Assembly (NCBI GenBank): GCA_937906775.1
Contig: CALCUD010000036.1
Location: 1-21,581, forward strand
Direction: 5' to 3'
DNA length: 21,581 nucleotides
DNA from: an uncultured Clostridia bacterium
GTDB lineage: Bacteria; Bacillota; Clostridia; Christensenellales; Aristaeellaceae
Shown: positions 1 through 7,117 of the stretch, in pieces
Numbering within the stretch: the first letter of the stretch is position 1
Layout: each line of letters begins with the position of its first letter
Program-made: the position numbers and the translations under genes
The notes under the pieces: generated by a model
Told to the model about the DNA's origin: nothing
The model's database searches: none
Seen by the model: the letters and a program-made list of their open reading frames with translations, nothing else

Positions 1-16
1 GCGAGCGAGCTTGTAT

Positions 17-45
17 AGAATACCAACTTCTTCCCCCTTTGTCAA
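17..45 (-). promoter_or_regulatory. Strong sigma-A promoter reading off the left edge
   Basis: On the minus strand a perfect -35 TTGACA (40-45) is followed after exactly 17 bases by TATTCT (17-22). Upstream, at about 50-75, lie A/T tracts resembling an UP element. The promoter sits beyond the mnmA terminator, so it should drive a separate gene outside the window. The near-consensus boxes and A-rich upstream DNA resemble stable-RNA promoters (rRNA or tRNA), but the product is not visible. Confidence 0.7.
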
Positions 46-67
46 GCACTTTTTTCAGGTTTTTTTG

Positions 68-110
68 AAAAAAATGAGGAAAATCAACGCTTCCGTACGT
101 TGTTTCCCTC
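68..110 (-). terminator. Intrinsic terminator of the mnmA operon
   Basis: Read on the minus strand, 110-98 (GAGGGAAACAACG) pairs with 89-76 (CGTTGATTTTCCTC) in a 13-bp stem with one G-U pair and one bulged A. The loop is 8 nt, and a run of seven T follows at 74-68. It lies about 50 bases after the mnmA stop codon. Confidence 0.85.
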
Positions 111-161
111 ACTCTGCTATAATGTTCGTGTTTTTATCTACAAATAGCGTTGTGCACTCCG

Positions 162-1280
162 TCAGTCCACAATTTCCTTCGTGTTTTCCGAAAGATCCGC
201 CTGACCGGCGTCCTGAATATCCGTCACGATCCCGCCACCCAGGCACTTCATCCCGTCATAAAGCACCGCGCTCTGCCCCGGCGTCACCGCCCGCTGGGGA
301 ACCAGGGAGTGCAGATACAGCTTTCCGTTCTTCAGCGTTACCTCCACCGGCTGATCCGGCTGACGGTAACGATACTTTGCCGTACAGCGGACGGTTTCCC
401 CCTCCTGCAGGGGAGCGTCTCCGACCCAGGTCACATCCTCCGCCACGCAACGCGTGCTGTACAGCATAGGGTGATCCTCGCCCTGCGCCACCAGCAGACG
501 GTTCTTCTCCAGATCCTTGCCGATCACAAACCAGCTTCTTCCGTCTCCGCATCCGCCGATCCCAAGCCCACGGCGCTGGCCGAGCGTGTAGTACATCAGT
601 CCGTCATGCCGGCCCACCACGGTCCCGTCGGGGCTGACCATATTTCCGGGCTGCGCGGGCATATAGGTAGAAAGAAACTTTTTGAAATTTCTCTCTCCGA
701 TAAAGCATACGCCGGTCGAATCCTTCTTGTCGCTGACAGGAAGCCCCGCCTTCGCGGCGATCTTCCGGACCTCCGCCTTCGTCATTCCCCCGACCGGGAA
801 CAATGCCTTTTTCAGCTGCGACGAATGCACCATATATAGGAAGTAACTCTGATCCTTATTCGGATCGGCGCCCCGGAGCAGGTCGCCGTTTTCATTTGTA
901 TTGACAAAATGTCCGGTGGCCATTTTCGAAGCGCCCAGCGTCATGGCAAAATCGAGGAATGCGCGGAATTTGATCTCCCGGTTGCAGAGAACGTCCGGAT
1001 TCGGCGTTCTTCCGGCCCGGTATTCCTTCAGAAAATAGCTGAAGACCCGGTCCCAGTATTCTTTTGCGAAATTCACACTGTAATAAGGAATGCCGATCAG
1101 GTCGCACACATCCCGGACATCCCGCCAGTCGTTCTCCGCGGTGCAGACTCCGTTCTCGTCCTGCTCCTCCCAGTTTTTCATAAAAACGCCGACAACATCA
1201 TAGCCCTGCTCCCTGAGCAGCAGGGCCGACACGGAGGAATCCACGCCTCCGCTCATGCCGACAACAACCCGTTCCTTCAC
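162..1280 (-). CDS. mnmA: tRNA-specific 2-thiouridylase MnmA
   Basis: MnmA adenylates and then thiolates U34 of tRNA(Lys/Glu/Gln) in the cytoplasm, taking sulfur relayed from a cysteine desulfurase. The 372-residue protein has the PP-loop SGGVDSS (about residues 10-16). It carries the two catalytic cysteines, Cys99 in NPDVLCNREIKF and Cys192 in DSTGVCFIGERNF, followed by a GQRRGLGIGG segment. This is the usual length for the family. I place the start at the GTG at 1280 because it overlaps the upstream stop as GTGA, has GGAGG 7 bases upstream, and gives the usual N-terminus; in-frame codons further upstream lie inside the thymidylate kinase gene. It is the last gene of the operon and is followed by a terminator. 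Confidence 0.95.
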   Translation of the reverse strand: MKERVVVGMSGGVDSSVSALLLREQGYDVVGVFMKNWEEQDENGVCTAENDWRDVRDVCDLIGIPYYSVNFAKEYWDRVFSYFLKEYRAGRTPNPDVLCNREIKFRAFLDFAMTLGASKMATGHFVNTNENGDLLRGADPNKDQSYFLYMVHSSQLKKALFPVGGMTKAEVRKIAAKAGLPVSDKKDSTGVCFIGERNFKKFLSTYMPAQPGNMVSPDGTVVGRHDGLMYYTLGQRRGLGIGGCGDGRSWFVIGKDLEKNRLLVAQGEDHPMLYSTRCVAEDVTWVGDAPLQEGETVRCTAKYRYRQPDQPVEVTLKNGKLYLHSLVPQRAVTPGQSAVLYDGMKCLGGGIVTDIQDAGQADLSENTKEIVD

Positions 1281-2554
1281 TTTTCCGCCTCCGTCAGCCG
1301 GGCCAGTACAGCCTCCGCCACCTGCTTCGCGATCTCCTCCCGGGTACCTTTCGCGTCGACGCAAATAAACCGGTCCGGATCCCGACGGATCAGTTCATGA
1401 TAGGCTTCCTCCACCCGGGCATGAAAACTGTCCGCCTCCAACTCCAGCCGGTCCGGCTCGCTGGCGGCGCAGCGGCGGGAAAGGCTGGTCCGGTGATCCA
1501 GATCCAGATACACCGTAGCCATCGGAAGCGTTCCGTCCACCGCGGGCGCGTTGATCGCCAGCACCCGATCGACGCCCAGCTGCCGTCCGCCTCCCTGATA
1601 AGCCACAGAGGAATCCACGAACCGGTCGCACAGCACTACCCTGCCCGCCGCGACAGCCGGACGGATCACTTCGCGGACATGCTGCGCGCGGGAAGCTGCA
1701 AACAGCAGCGCTTCCGTTTCCGGCGCCATTTCCGCGTCCTCCCGGTCAAGCAGAATCTCCCGGATCTTTTCCCCGATCGGGCTGCCTCCGGGTTCCCGGC
1801 TCCGGACCACTTCAAAGCCGAAGCGGTCCAGCGTATCCGTCAGCCGCTTGAGCTGCGTTCCTTTTCCGCTGCCGTCCAGTCCCTCCATGGACAGGAACGC
1901 GCCCTTCGGAATTTCTGCTCCGGGGCAAAGGATCTCACAGATCTCATCCACCGTATGAGCGAGCCTTTCGGCGCCTGCGCAGGTCAGTTCCTCCTCAGAG
2001 CCGTAGCCGAACGTCACCCCGATCGTATGGACGCCGGTTTTCCGTCCGCCCTCGATATCAAAACAGCGGTCCCCCACCATCCAGACTTCCCCGTGCTTCT
2101 CCGGAAGCGCCTGTAAAATCAGAGCATCCTTATCGGCATGGCCGTCTGTCGCGCAGGTCACCGTATCAAAAAATTTGTTCAGATCGAAATATTTCAGGAT
2201 CTCCAGCGTCGCGTACGCGGGCTTTCCGGTCACGATCCCGAGGCGGAATCCTTCCCGGCGCAGCGTCCGCAGCATCCGGCGCACACCGGGAAACACCCGG
2301 TTTTCGAACATACCAACCGTGCCGTACCGTTCCCGGTATGCCGCAACGGCCCTGTCCGCCATTTCCTCCGACAGCCCCATATATTCCCGGAAGGAATACT
2401 GAAGCGGCGGCCCGATGAATTTCCACAGGGTCGCCGCGTCGGGAGTTTCCAGGCCGAGTTTTTCCGCCGCGTAGCGGACGCAGTTCCAGATGCCTTCCTC
2501 GGAGCGCGTCAGCGTTCCGTCCAGATCAAATAACACCCAAGTCCCGTTCACCAC
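1277..2554 (-). CDS. tmk: HAD-family phosphatase / thymidylate kinase fusion
   Basis: Two enzymes are joined in one 425-residue frame. Residues 1-212 are a HAD hydrolase of the phosphoglycolate phosphatase type, with FDLDGTL (nucleophile Asp10, Asp12), Thr109 in VTGK, Lys142, and Asp162/Asp166 in VGDRCFDIEGG. Residues 216-425 are a complete thymidylate kinase (dTMP to dTDP): P-loop GLDGSGKGT (225-233), REPGGSPIGEKIR (254-266), DRFVDSSVAYQGGGR (310-324) and a DRLE lid segment near 368. No stop codon or internal ribosome-binding site was noticed at the join. The start is GTG 2554 (a second GTG follows directly), with AAAGGAG about 8 bases upstream beside the hom stop. The kinase is secure; the phosphatase substrate is unknown and could be a nucleotide or phosphoglycolate. 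Confidence 0.93.
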   Translation of the reverse strand: MVNGTWVLFDLDGTLTRSEEGIWNCVRYAAEKLGLETPDAATLWKFIGPPLQYSFREYMGLSEEMADRAVAAYRERYGTVGMFENRVFPGVRRMLRTLRREGFRLGIVTGKPAYATLEILKYFDLNKFFDTVTCATDGHADKDALILQALPEKHGEVWMVGDRCFDIEGGRKTGVHTIGVTFGYGSEEELTCAGAERLAHTVDEICEILCPGAEIPKGAFLSMEGLDGSGKGTQLKRLTDTLDRFGFEVVRSREPGGSPIGEKIREILLDREDAEMAPETEALLFAASRAQHVREVIRPAVAAGRVVLCDRFVDSSVAYQGGGRQLGVDRVLAINAPAVDGTLPMATVYLDLDHRTSLSRRCAASEPDRLELEADSFHARVEEAYHELIRRDPDRFICVDAKGTREEIAKQVAEAVLARLTEAEK

Positions 2555-2569
2555 AGCGCAGTCTCCTTT

Positions 2570-3847
2570 TTATGCTTCCACCCGGATAACGCTTTCCACC
2601 GTGCAAATATCCGAATTCAATGCCGCCACGACTCTGTTCATAGCTTTTTCCGGAGCATTGTGCGTCACGAAGAACAGCTTGGCGCGCCCGTCCGGCGTAG
2701 GATCCTTCTGGCGCATCGCCGCAACGGAAATGCCTTCCTTCGCCAGAAGGCCCGTCACCTCCGCCAGTACGCCGGGCGCGTCCGTCACGGACAGACGTAC
2801 AAAGAACCGGGTCGACCAGTTGCCCGTGAAGTGGATCGCCGGATCCTCCTCCTCCCGGTTTTCGAACGACGGATACTGATGCTCCTCCGCCCGGGCCGCC
2901 TGCAGGATATCCGCCACGACAGCGCTCGCCGTCGGATAATCCCCGGCGCCCCGGCCCTGCAGGATCATTTCCTTGCAGGCATGGCCGTACAGATAGACCG
3001 CGTTGAAAGAACCGTTCACCTGGCTCATCGGATGGTCCGCCGGCAAAAAGGCGGGATGGACCCGGACCTGAACGGTGTTTCCGTCCTGGCGGCCGATCGC
3101 CAGCAGCTTCAGCACATAGCCCATTTCCTTGCCGCAGGCGACATCCTCGGCGGTGATCTCCGTGATGCCTTCGCAGTAGATCCGCGAGAAAGGCACCCGG
3201 GTATGGAAAGCAAGCGTGGACAGAATGCTCAGCTTGTAAGCCGCGTCAAGCCCTTTGACATCCGTCGACGGATCGGGCTCCGCCAGACCCAGCGCCTGCG
3301 CGCCGGCCAGCGCGTTTTCATAGCTTTCGCCGCTTTCATACATACGGGAAAGAATATAGTTGGTCGTCCCGTTGATGATGCCCATGACATAGTTCACCCG
3401 GTTAGCCTCCAGGGAGGACTGCAGCAGCGCGATGACCGGGATCGCGCCGCAGACGCTCGCCTCATAGTACAGCCCGGCATGATGATCCTCAGCCGCTTTG
3501 CGGAGGCGGTACCAGTTCAGCGCCAGCGCCACTTTGTTGGCAGTCACCACAGTTTTTCCGTTTTCCAGCGCGCGGAGCATATAGTCGCAGGCCGGCTGTT
3601 CGCCGCCCATGAATTCCGCCACCAGCGTGATCTCCGGATCGTCCAGAACGTCCGTGGGATCCGCGGTCAGCACCTCCGCCGGCACAGGGATGTTCCGCTT
3701 TTTGCTGACATCCCGGACCAGCGCTTTCTTGATCCTGATCTTCAGCCCGTCACGCGCTTCAATCTCATTCGCGAATCCGTTCAGCAGGGAATAAACCCCG
3801 CCGCCGACATTGCCGCATCCCAAAAATCCGATGACCAGCTCTTTCAT
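2570..3847 (-). CDS. hom: Homoserine dehydrogenase with C-terminal ACT domain
   Basis: The enzyme reduces aspartate semialdehyde to homoserine with NAD(P)H, the branch point to threonine and methionine. The 425-residue protein has an N-terminal Rossmann motif GFLGCGNVGGG (residues 7-17), TANK (102-105), NGTTNYIL (159-166) and the catalytic-domain stretch AEPDPSTDVKGLDAAYKL (189-206). From about 348 to 425 there is an ACT domain (RLSVTDAPGVLAEVTGLLAK), which commonly mediates feedback inhibition by threonine. Length and domain order match the usual ACT-containing form. The ATG overlaps the coaX stop as ATGA, with a G-rich ribosome-binding site inside coaX, suggesting translational coupling. 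No lysC or thrBC is in view. Confidence 0.96.
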   Translation of the reverse strand: MKELVIGFLGCGNVGGGVYSLLNGFANEIEARDGLKIRIKKALVRDVSKKRNIPVPAEVLTADPTDVLDDPEITLVAEFMGGEQPACDYMLRALENGKTVVTANKVALALNWYRLRKAAEDHHAGLYYEASVCGAIPVIALLQSSLEANRVNYVMGIINGTTNYILSRMYESGESYENALAGAQALGLAEPDPSTDVKGLDAAYKLSILSTLAFHTRVPFSRIYCEGITEITAEDVACGKEMGYVLKLLAIGRQDGNTVQVRVHPAFLPADHPMSQVNGSFNAVYLYGHACKEMILQGRGAGDYPTASAVVADILQAARAEEHQYPSFENREEEDPAIHFTGNWSTRFFVRLSVTDAPGVLAEVTGLLAKEGISVAAMRQKDPTPDGRAKLFFVTHNAPEKAMNRVVAALNSDICTVESVIRVEA

Positions 3848-4629
3848 TTGTTGCTTCCCCCTTCAGGTTTATTGCGTTCCCAGATCAGCCGCAGCCCCTT
3901 CAGGGTCAGCAAACCGTCCAGCTTGTCGATCACTTTGCTTTCCTCCGCGATCATCAGCGCCATACCGCCTGTTGCGACCACATAGGCTTCCTGACCGAGT
4001 TCCTGGCGGATCTTCCGGACGATGTTGCGGACCAGACCCACATATCCGTAATACATACCGCTTTGCAGGTTGGTCAGCGTCGTCCGTCCGATGACGCTTT
4101 CCGGACGGGTCAGTTCAAAACGGGGCAGCTTCGCGGTGCCGGTGACCAGCGCCTCGCTGCTCAGCTTGATGCCGGGGCAGATCGAACCGCCGAGGAAAGA
4201 TCCTTCCTCATCCACCACGCCGAAGGAGGTCGCGGTCCCGAAGTCAATGAAAATGCAGGGACCGCCGTATTCCTCATACGCCGCGACCGCGTTGGCGATC
4301 CGGTCGCTGCCGAGCTCCCGGGGATTTTCGTATTTGATGTTGATACCGGTCTTCACGCCGGGAGCAATAAACAGCGGCGTTTTTCCGAAGTAATTCTGCA
4401 GCATATGCTCGATCGTGAAGTTGATCGTCGGCACCACGCTCGATACCACGATCCCCTCCACCACGTCGGTGGGGACTCCCTCGTGGGCGAACATGGAGGT
4501 CAGCCGGATGCCGTACTCATCGGACGTGGAGGTGATGTTGGTGGACATCCGCCAGTACTTGTACATCTCCGGCCCGTCGAACAGCGCCGTCTTGATATTG
4601 GTATTTCCGATATCCATTGCAAGGATCAT
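3844..4629 (-). CDS. coaX: Type III pantothenate kinase CoaX
   Basis: CoaX catalyses the first step of coenzyme A synthesis, phosphorylating pantothenate. The type III enzyme is not inhibited by CoA and needs a monovalent cation. The 261-residue protein shows the ASKHA-fold signatures in order: DIGNTN (residues 6-11, phosphate 1), GSDR (107-110), DFGTAT (129-134, phosphate 2), GGSICPGI (147-154) and ATGG (219-222, adenosine). This is the normal length. The ATG has GGAGG 7 bases upstream. The gene lies 22 bases after a PanT-like ECF S component and overlaps hom by 4 bases. Uptake and activation of pantothenate therefore appear to be co-expressed. Confidence 0.96.
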   Translation of the reverse strand: MILAMDIGNTNIKTALFDGPEMYKYWRMSTNITSTSDEYGIRLTSMFAHEGVPTDVVEGIVVSSVVPTINFTIEHMLQNYFGKTPLFIAPGVKTGINIKYENPRELGSDRIANAVAAYEEYGGPCIFIDFGTATSFGVVDEEGSFLGGSICPGIKLSSEALVTGTAKLPRFELTRPESVIGRTTLTNLQSGMYYGYVGLVRNIVRKIRQELGQEAYVVATGGMALMIAEESKVIDKLDGLLTLKGLRLIWERNKPEGGSNK

Positions 4630-4651
4630 GGATCTTCCTCCGTTCCGGTCA

Positions 4652-5275
4652 TCAATGTTTTTTCCGGTTCAGCGCCGTATCGACGCCCTTGGCGACGCCG
4701 CCGCCCACGATCATGCAGACGCCCGCTTCGATCAGCCCCTGTACGCCGACCAGCAGAGCGACGAACATGAACGGATTCAGCGCGCCCTTGGTCACAACCA
4801 GGTTCTGGACCGGTTCACTGTTGTAGAAGAAAAGAATAATGAAACCCATAAAGAAAACGGTATTCAGCAACGCGGCTGAAAGAGCGGATATAAAATAGGA
4901 AATGATCCCGGTTTTATCGATCTTTTTCAGCGCTTTATAGATCCAGCCGACGCAGAAGCCCATCAGGGTCCGGGTCCCGACGCAGAGAATGACCGTCAGC
5001 ACGGGATTCACCGCAAACAAAGCGTTTGTCAGGCCGCCGGCGCCGGTGATCGCGTCATACAGACTTGTCAGCCCCCACGCGCAGCCCAGCGCCGCTCCCG
5101 CCGCAGGACCGAGCAGGATCGCTCCCACAGCGATCGGGACGGTCATAAACGACATGACCAGCGGCCCGACGGCAATGTTGCCCAGTCCGCTGAACTTGAA
5201 CACCAGCTCGATCGCGATAAACATCGCCAGAAGACACATGTACCGAAGCTTCCGGGAAAACTGCTGTCTTGCCAT
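4652..5275 (-). CDS. ECF transporter S component, probably pantothenate (PanT-like)
   Basis: This 207-residue integral membrane protein has about six hydrophobic segments and the look of the ECF-transporter substrate-binding (S) family: a basic N-terminus (MARQQFSRKLRYMCLLAMFIA), a GP-rich segment (GAILLGPAAGAALGCAWGL) and a terminal RKKH. S components bind a vitamin and dock to a shared EcfA1A2T energizing module, which is not in this window. Substrate assignment rests on coaX directly downstream, which points to pantothenate; another vitamin cannot be excluded. The ATG at 5275 is chosen over one 84 bases upstream because GGAGG precedes it by 7 bases and the protein then begins like other S components. 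First gene of the operon. Confidence 0.85.
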   Translation of the reverse strand: MARQQFSRKLRYMCLLAMFIAIELVFKFSGLGNIAVGPLVMSFMTVPIAVGAILLGPAAGAALGCAWGLTSLYDAITGAGGLTNALFAVNPVLTVILCVGTRTLMGFCVGWIYKALKKIDKTGIISYFISALSAALLNTVFFMGFIILFFYNSEPVQNLVVTKGALNPFMFVALLVGVQGLIEAGVCMIVGGGVAKGVDTALNRKKH

Positions 5276-5391
5276 GATTGTTCCTCCGTTCGGGTTCCGG
5301 ATCCCGGATACCCGTCGTTCAATGAGATTTCCGCGCTTCGTATTCGCGTCCGGGGCCAAAGCTCCCGGCGCTGAAGCATCACGGATATTCC

Positions 5392-5421
5392 ATTATACTC
5401 CGGAACGGCTCGCAATGGCAA
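5392..5421 (-). promoter_or_regulatory. Promoter of the panT-coaX-hom-tmk-mnmA operon
   Basis: On the minus strand, -35 TTGCCA (5416-5421, 5 of 6 consensus) is separated by 18 bases from a perfect -10 TATAAT (5392-5397). Transcription should begin near 5385, leaving a leader of about 110 bases before the ATG at 5275. Confidence 0.75.
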
Positions 5422-5514
5422 GAAAGACAGCATAAAGACAGCGCGGAAACGGGACCGTCCCGCCGGACGACCGGTTTTTCGGAAAATAAGCGCGTTTTTT
5501 ATAGCCGCCGGCAC

Positions 5515-5543
5515 TGTCGCGCAGGCCGGATTGATGGTATAAT
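5515..5543 (+). promoter_or_regulatory. Extended -10 promoter of the oxidoreductase gene
   Basis: A perfect TATAAT (5538-5543) is preceded by TGG, giving an extended -10 (TGnTATAAT). The -35 region at 17-base spacing (TGTCGC, 5515-5520) is poor, which is normal for extended -10 promoters. The predicted start, near 5550, gives a short leader of about 40 bases. Confidence 0.65.
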
Positions 5544-5592
5544 GTTTTCCACAGATAATCCAAATGAACAGATATCGCGGAGGATGATCAAT

Positions 5593-6567
5593 ATGGAACA
5601 GATCAGATGGGGAATTCTCGGAACCGCCGCCATTGCCGAACACTGCACGATCCCGGGGCTGCTGAAGGCTGAAAACGCCCGGCCGTACGCGATCGCGGGG
5701 CGCACCGCCGAAAAAATCGGACGCTTTCAGCGCGAATTCGGCTTCGAAAAAGCCTATATCGGGTATGACGCACTGCTTCAGGATCCTGAAGTACAGGCGG
5801 TCTACATCCCGCTGACCAACGATCTGCATAAGGAATGGGTCATCCGGTCGCTCCGGGCTGGAAAGCATGTTCTGTGCGAAAAGCCCATGGCGCTTTGCGA
5901 GGCGGACGCGCGGGAAATGCAGAAGGCCGCGGAAGAGAACGGCGTTCTGCTGATGGAAGCCTTTGCCTATCTGCACAACGATTTTATGAAAAGCCTGATC
6001 GCGGATGTGAAAGGCGGAGCGATCGGAGATGTCGTGTATATCGACACCGCGTTCGTGACGCAGGGATATAAAACCGATTTCCGTCTGAAAAAGGCGCAGG
6101 GCGGCGGCATGATCTATGATCTCGGATGCTACTGCACCACGATGATCCTGTCCCTGGTCGACTCTCCCGTCCGCTGGACCCGTACCGTCGCGGAGAAAAA
6201 CGAAGACGGCGTGGATGCTTTTACCGCAGCCCTGATCGGGTTCGAAAACGGCGCCCGGGCCTCCTTCAACGTCGGCATGATCCTCGGCCAGGATTCGAAC
6301 GCCCGGTACGACCGGCTCTTTATCCACGGGACAAAGGGCGATCTCCGCTCCGAGGCGGAATACAACGGTCAGGGAACTTTGAAATACAGGATCCTCCGCG
6401 ACGGAAAAATCACGGAAAAGGCCGTTCCCGTCGGCGACAACTACGCGATGGAGATCGCTCAGCTGAGCCGCTGCATCCAATCCGGCGAAAAACCCGGTGT
6501 CTCCCCCGACTTTACGCTGAAAAACGCCGCGCTGCTGGACCGGCTGCTGAAGGATATCGATTACTGA
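5593..6567 (+). CDS. Gfo/Idh/MocA family NAD(P)-dependent oxidoreductase
   Basis: This 324-residue predicted cytoplasmic dehydrogenase has an N-terminal Rossmann fold (WGILGTAAIA, residues 6-15), the family signature CEKPMAL (95-101, with the catalytic-type Lys97) and a C-terminal alpha/beta domain with GGGMIYDLGCYC (170-181). Family members oxidise or reduce sugars, inositols and other polyols; the substrate cannot be read from sequence. In the usual D-x-G-x-H element the histidine is replaced by Tyr180 (Asp176-Leu-Gly-Cys-Tyr), as in a subset of the family. I chose ATG 5593 because GCGGAGG ends 9 bases upstream; the ATG at 5584 abuts the ribosome-binding site and the one at 5542 lies within the -10 box. 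It is monocistronic by position. Confidence 0.92.
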   Translation: MEQIRWGILGTAAIAEHCTIPGLLKAENARPYAIAGRTAEKIGRFQREFGFEKAYIGYDALLQDPEVQAVYIPLTNDLHKEWVIRSLRAGKHVLCEKPMALCEADAREMQKAAEENGVLLMEAFAYLHNDFMKSLIADVKGGAIGDVVYIDTAFVTQGYKTDFRLKKAQGGGMIYDLGCYCTTMILSLVDSPVRWTRTVAEKNEDGVDAFTAALIGFENGARASFNVGMILGQDSNARYDRLFIHGTKGDLRSEAEYNGQGTLKYRILRDGKITEKAVPVGDNYAMEIAQLSRCIQSGEKPGVSPDFTLKNAALLDRLLKDIDY

Positions 6568-6845
6568 CAGAATCGTGAGTTTGCTCATTCCCCGGTACTG
6601 ATCTGTTACGGTTCCCAAGGGAACAGCATCTTTGCCGGTCCTTTCTCCGAATATTGCAAATTCATTCAATGATCGGAATTGTACAATCATATTTAATGAT
6701 TGTCCTTTACGCGATCAAAATGCAGATGAATATAGCCCGGTGCTTATTTCCCCGCCTTTTATGCAGCCGAATCCATCCATATCGGAAGCCATTCCCCATA
6801 GAAATTGTTACATTCTGTACGAACCATGTTCATTGTATATTTCCC
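6568..6845. other. AT-richer gene-free stretch upstream of the CDF promoter
   Basis: No credible gene is visible. It contains a GGTTCCC-AA-GGGAAC palindrome near 6610-6625 and a clean inverted repeat at 6683-6703, listed separately. Short frames here lack ribosome-binding sites and recognisable domains. The stretch is noticeably less GC-rich than the flanking genes. Confidence 0.5.
6683..6703. repeat. Perfect 8-bp inverted repeat, 5-base spacer
   Basis: ACAATCAT (6683-6690), ATTTA, ATGATTGT (6696-6703) form a 21-base dyad about 115 bases after the oxidoreductase stop. A short pyrimidine tract (CCTTT) follows. It could be a weak terminator of the oxidoreductase gene or an operator; the sequence alone does not decide. 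Confidence 0.5.
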
Positions 6846-6874
6846 TTGACAGAAAAGGGTCCGGATGATATCAT
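6846..6874 (+). promoter_or_regulatory. Promoter of the riboswitch-CDF transcript
   Basis: Perfect -35 TTGACA (6846-6851), exactly 17 bases, then -10 TATCAT (6869-6874). Transcription should start near 6881, about 45 bases before the NiCo aptamer, giving a leader of roughly 235 bases before the transporter ATG. Confidence 0.85.
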
Positions 6875-6923
6875 TCAACCACTCTTTGCACTGCAAGACA
6901 TTCCGGAATATGAAATGCAGACA

Positions 6924-7034
6924 ACAGTACAAACTGAGCAAGCGGTAATTTTCTTCGGAAAATTATAAGCCGGGTTACCTGAGTGTAACAGCGGAAAGTA
7001 ATTGGCGCACACCTTCCGCGGGACAGATTGTATG
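6924..7034 (+). promoter_or_regulatory. NiCo (czcD-motif) riboswitch aptamer
   Basis: NiCo riboswitches bind Ni2+ or Co2+ cooperatively and control metal exporters. The order of conserved blocks matches the known motif: ACUGAGCAAGC (6933-6943), AGCCGGG (6968-6974), a GUAACA segment (6985-6990), CGCAC in the P4 loop (7006-7010) and GGGACAG (7020-7026). Helices: P1 GUACAAACUG (6927-6936) with CAGAUUGUAU (7024-7033), one A-A mismatch; P2 UAAUUUUC/GAAAAUUA closed by UUCG (6946-6965); P3 GUUAC/GUAAC (6974-6989); P4 GCGGAAAG (6991-6998) with CUUCCGC (7013-7019). It lies directly ahead of a CDF exporter, the classical context. The one difference from the form I remember is GAGCAAGC where GAGCAGGC is usual. 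Confidence 0.92.
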
Positions 7035-7056
7035 TTCCGCAGGGGCGTGCGTTTTT
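7006..7056 (+). terminator. Riboswitch-controlled intrinsic terminator
   Basis: CGCAC (7006-7010) pairs with GUGCG (7047-7051), and GCGGGAC (7018-7024) pairs with GUUCCGC (7034-7040). The CC at 7012-7013 can add pairs with the GGGG at 7042-7045, and UUUUU follows at 7052-7056. The hairpin takes up the 3' strand of P4, the conserved GGGACAG and the 3' strand of P1, so it cannot coexist with the folded aptamer. The expected logic is metal-bound aptamer, no terminator, transporter expressed. Confidence 0.85.
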
Positions 7057-7117
7057 CAGTTCTCCCCGGGCGGAACACACGATGTGAAGAGAATCTGATG
7101 AATTGAGGTTCTTTCCC

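Larger units (their letters stand above)
5276..5592. other. Divergent intergenic region, panT-like / oxidoreductase
   Basis: This 317-base gene-free stretch holds two outward-facing promoters, described separately: minus strand at 5392-5421 and plus strand at 5515-5543. The roughly 110-base leader ahead of the S component gene was inspected for known aptamers; none was recognised. The reading frames that cross it are low-complexity shadows. Confidence 0.6.

Noticed and set aside
115..123. TGCTATAAT, an extended -10 on the plus strand
   Set aside because: It lacks a -35 at proper spacing, and the nearest credible plus-strand gene starts at 5593. A transcript from it would only be antisense to mnmA.
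5276..5385. Possible riboswitch in the leader of the panT-like operon
   Set aside because: I looked for TPP, FMN, cobalamin, SAM and folate-type conserved blocks and found none; only short GC hairpins are present.
5143..6690. 515-codon minus-strand frame opposite the oxidoreductase
   Set aside because: It is a shadow of the Gfo/Idh/MocA gene and its promoter region. It has no recognisable domain or ribosome-binding site, and the plus-strand frame has clear family motifs.
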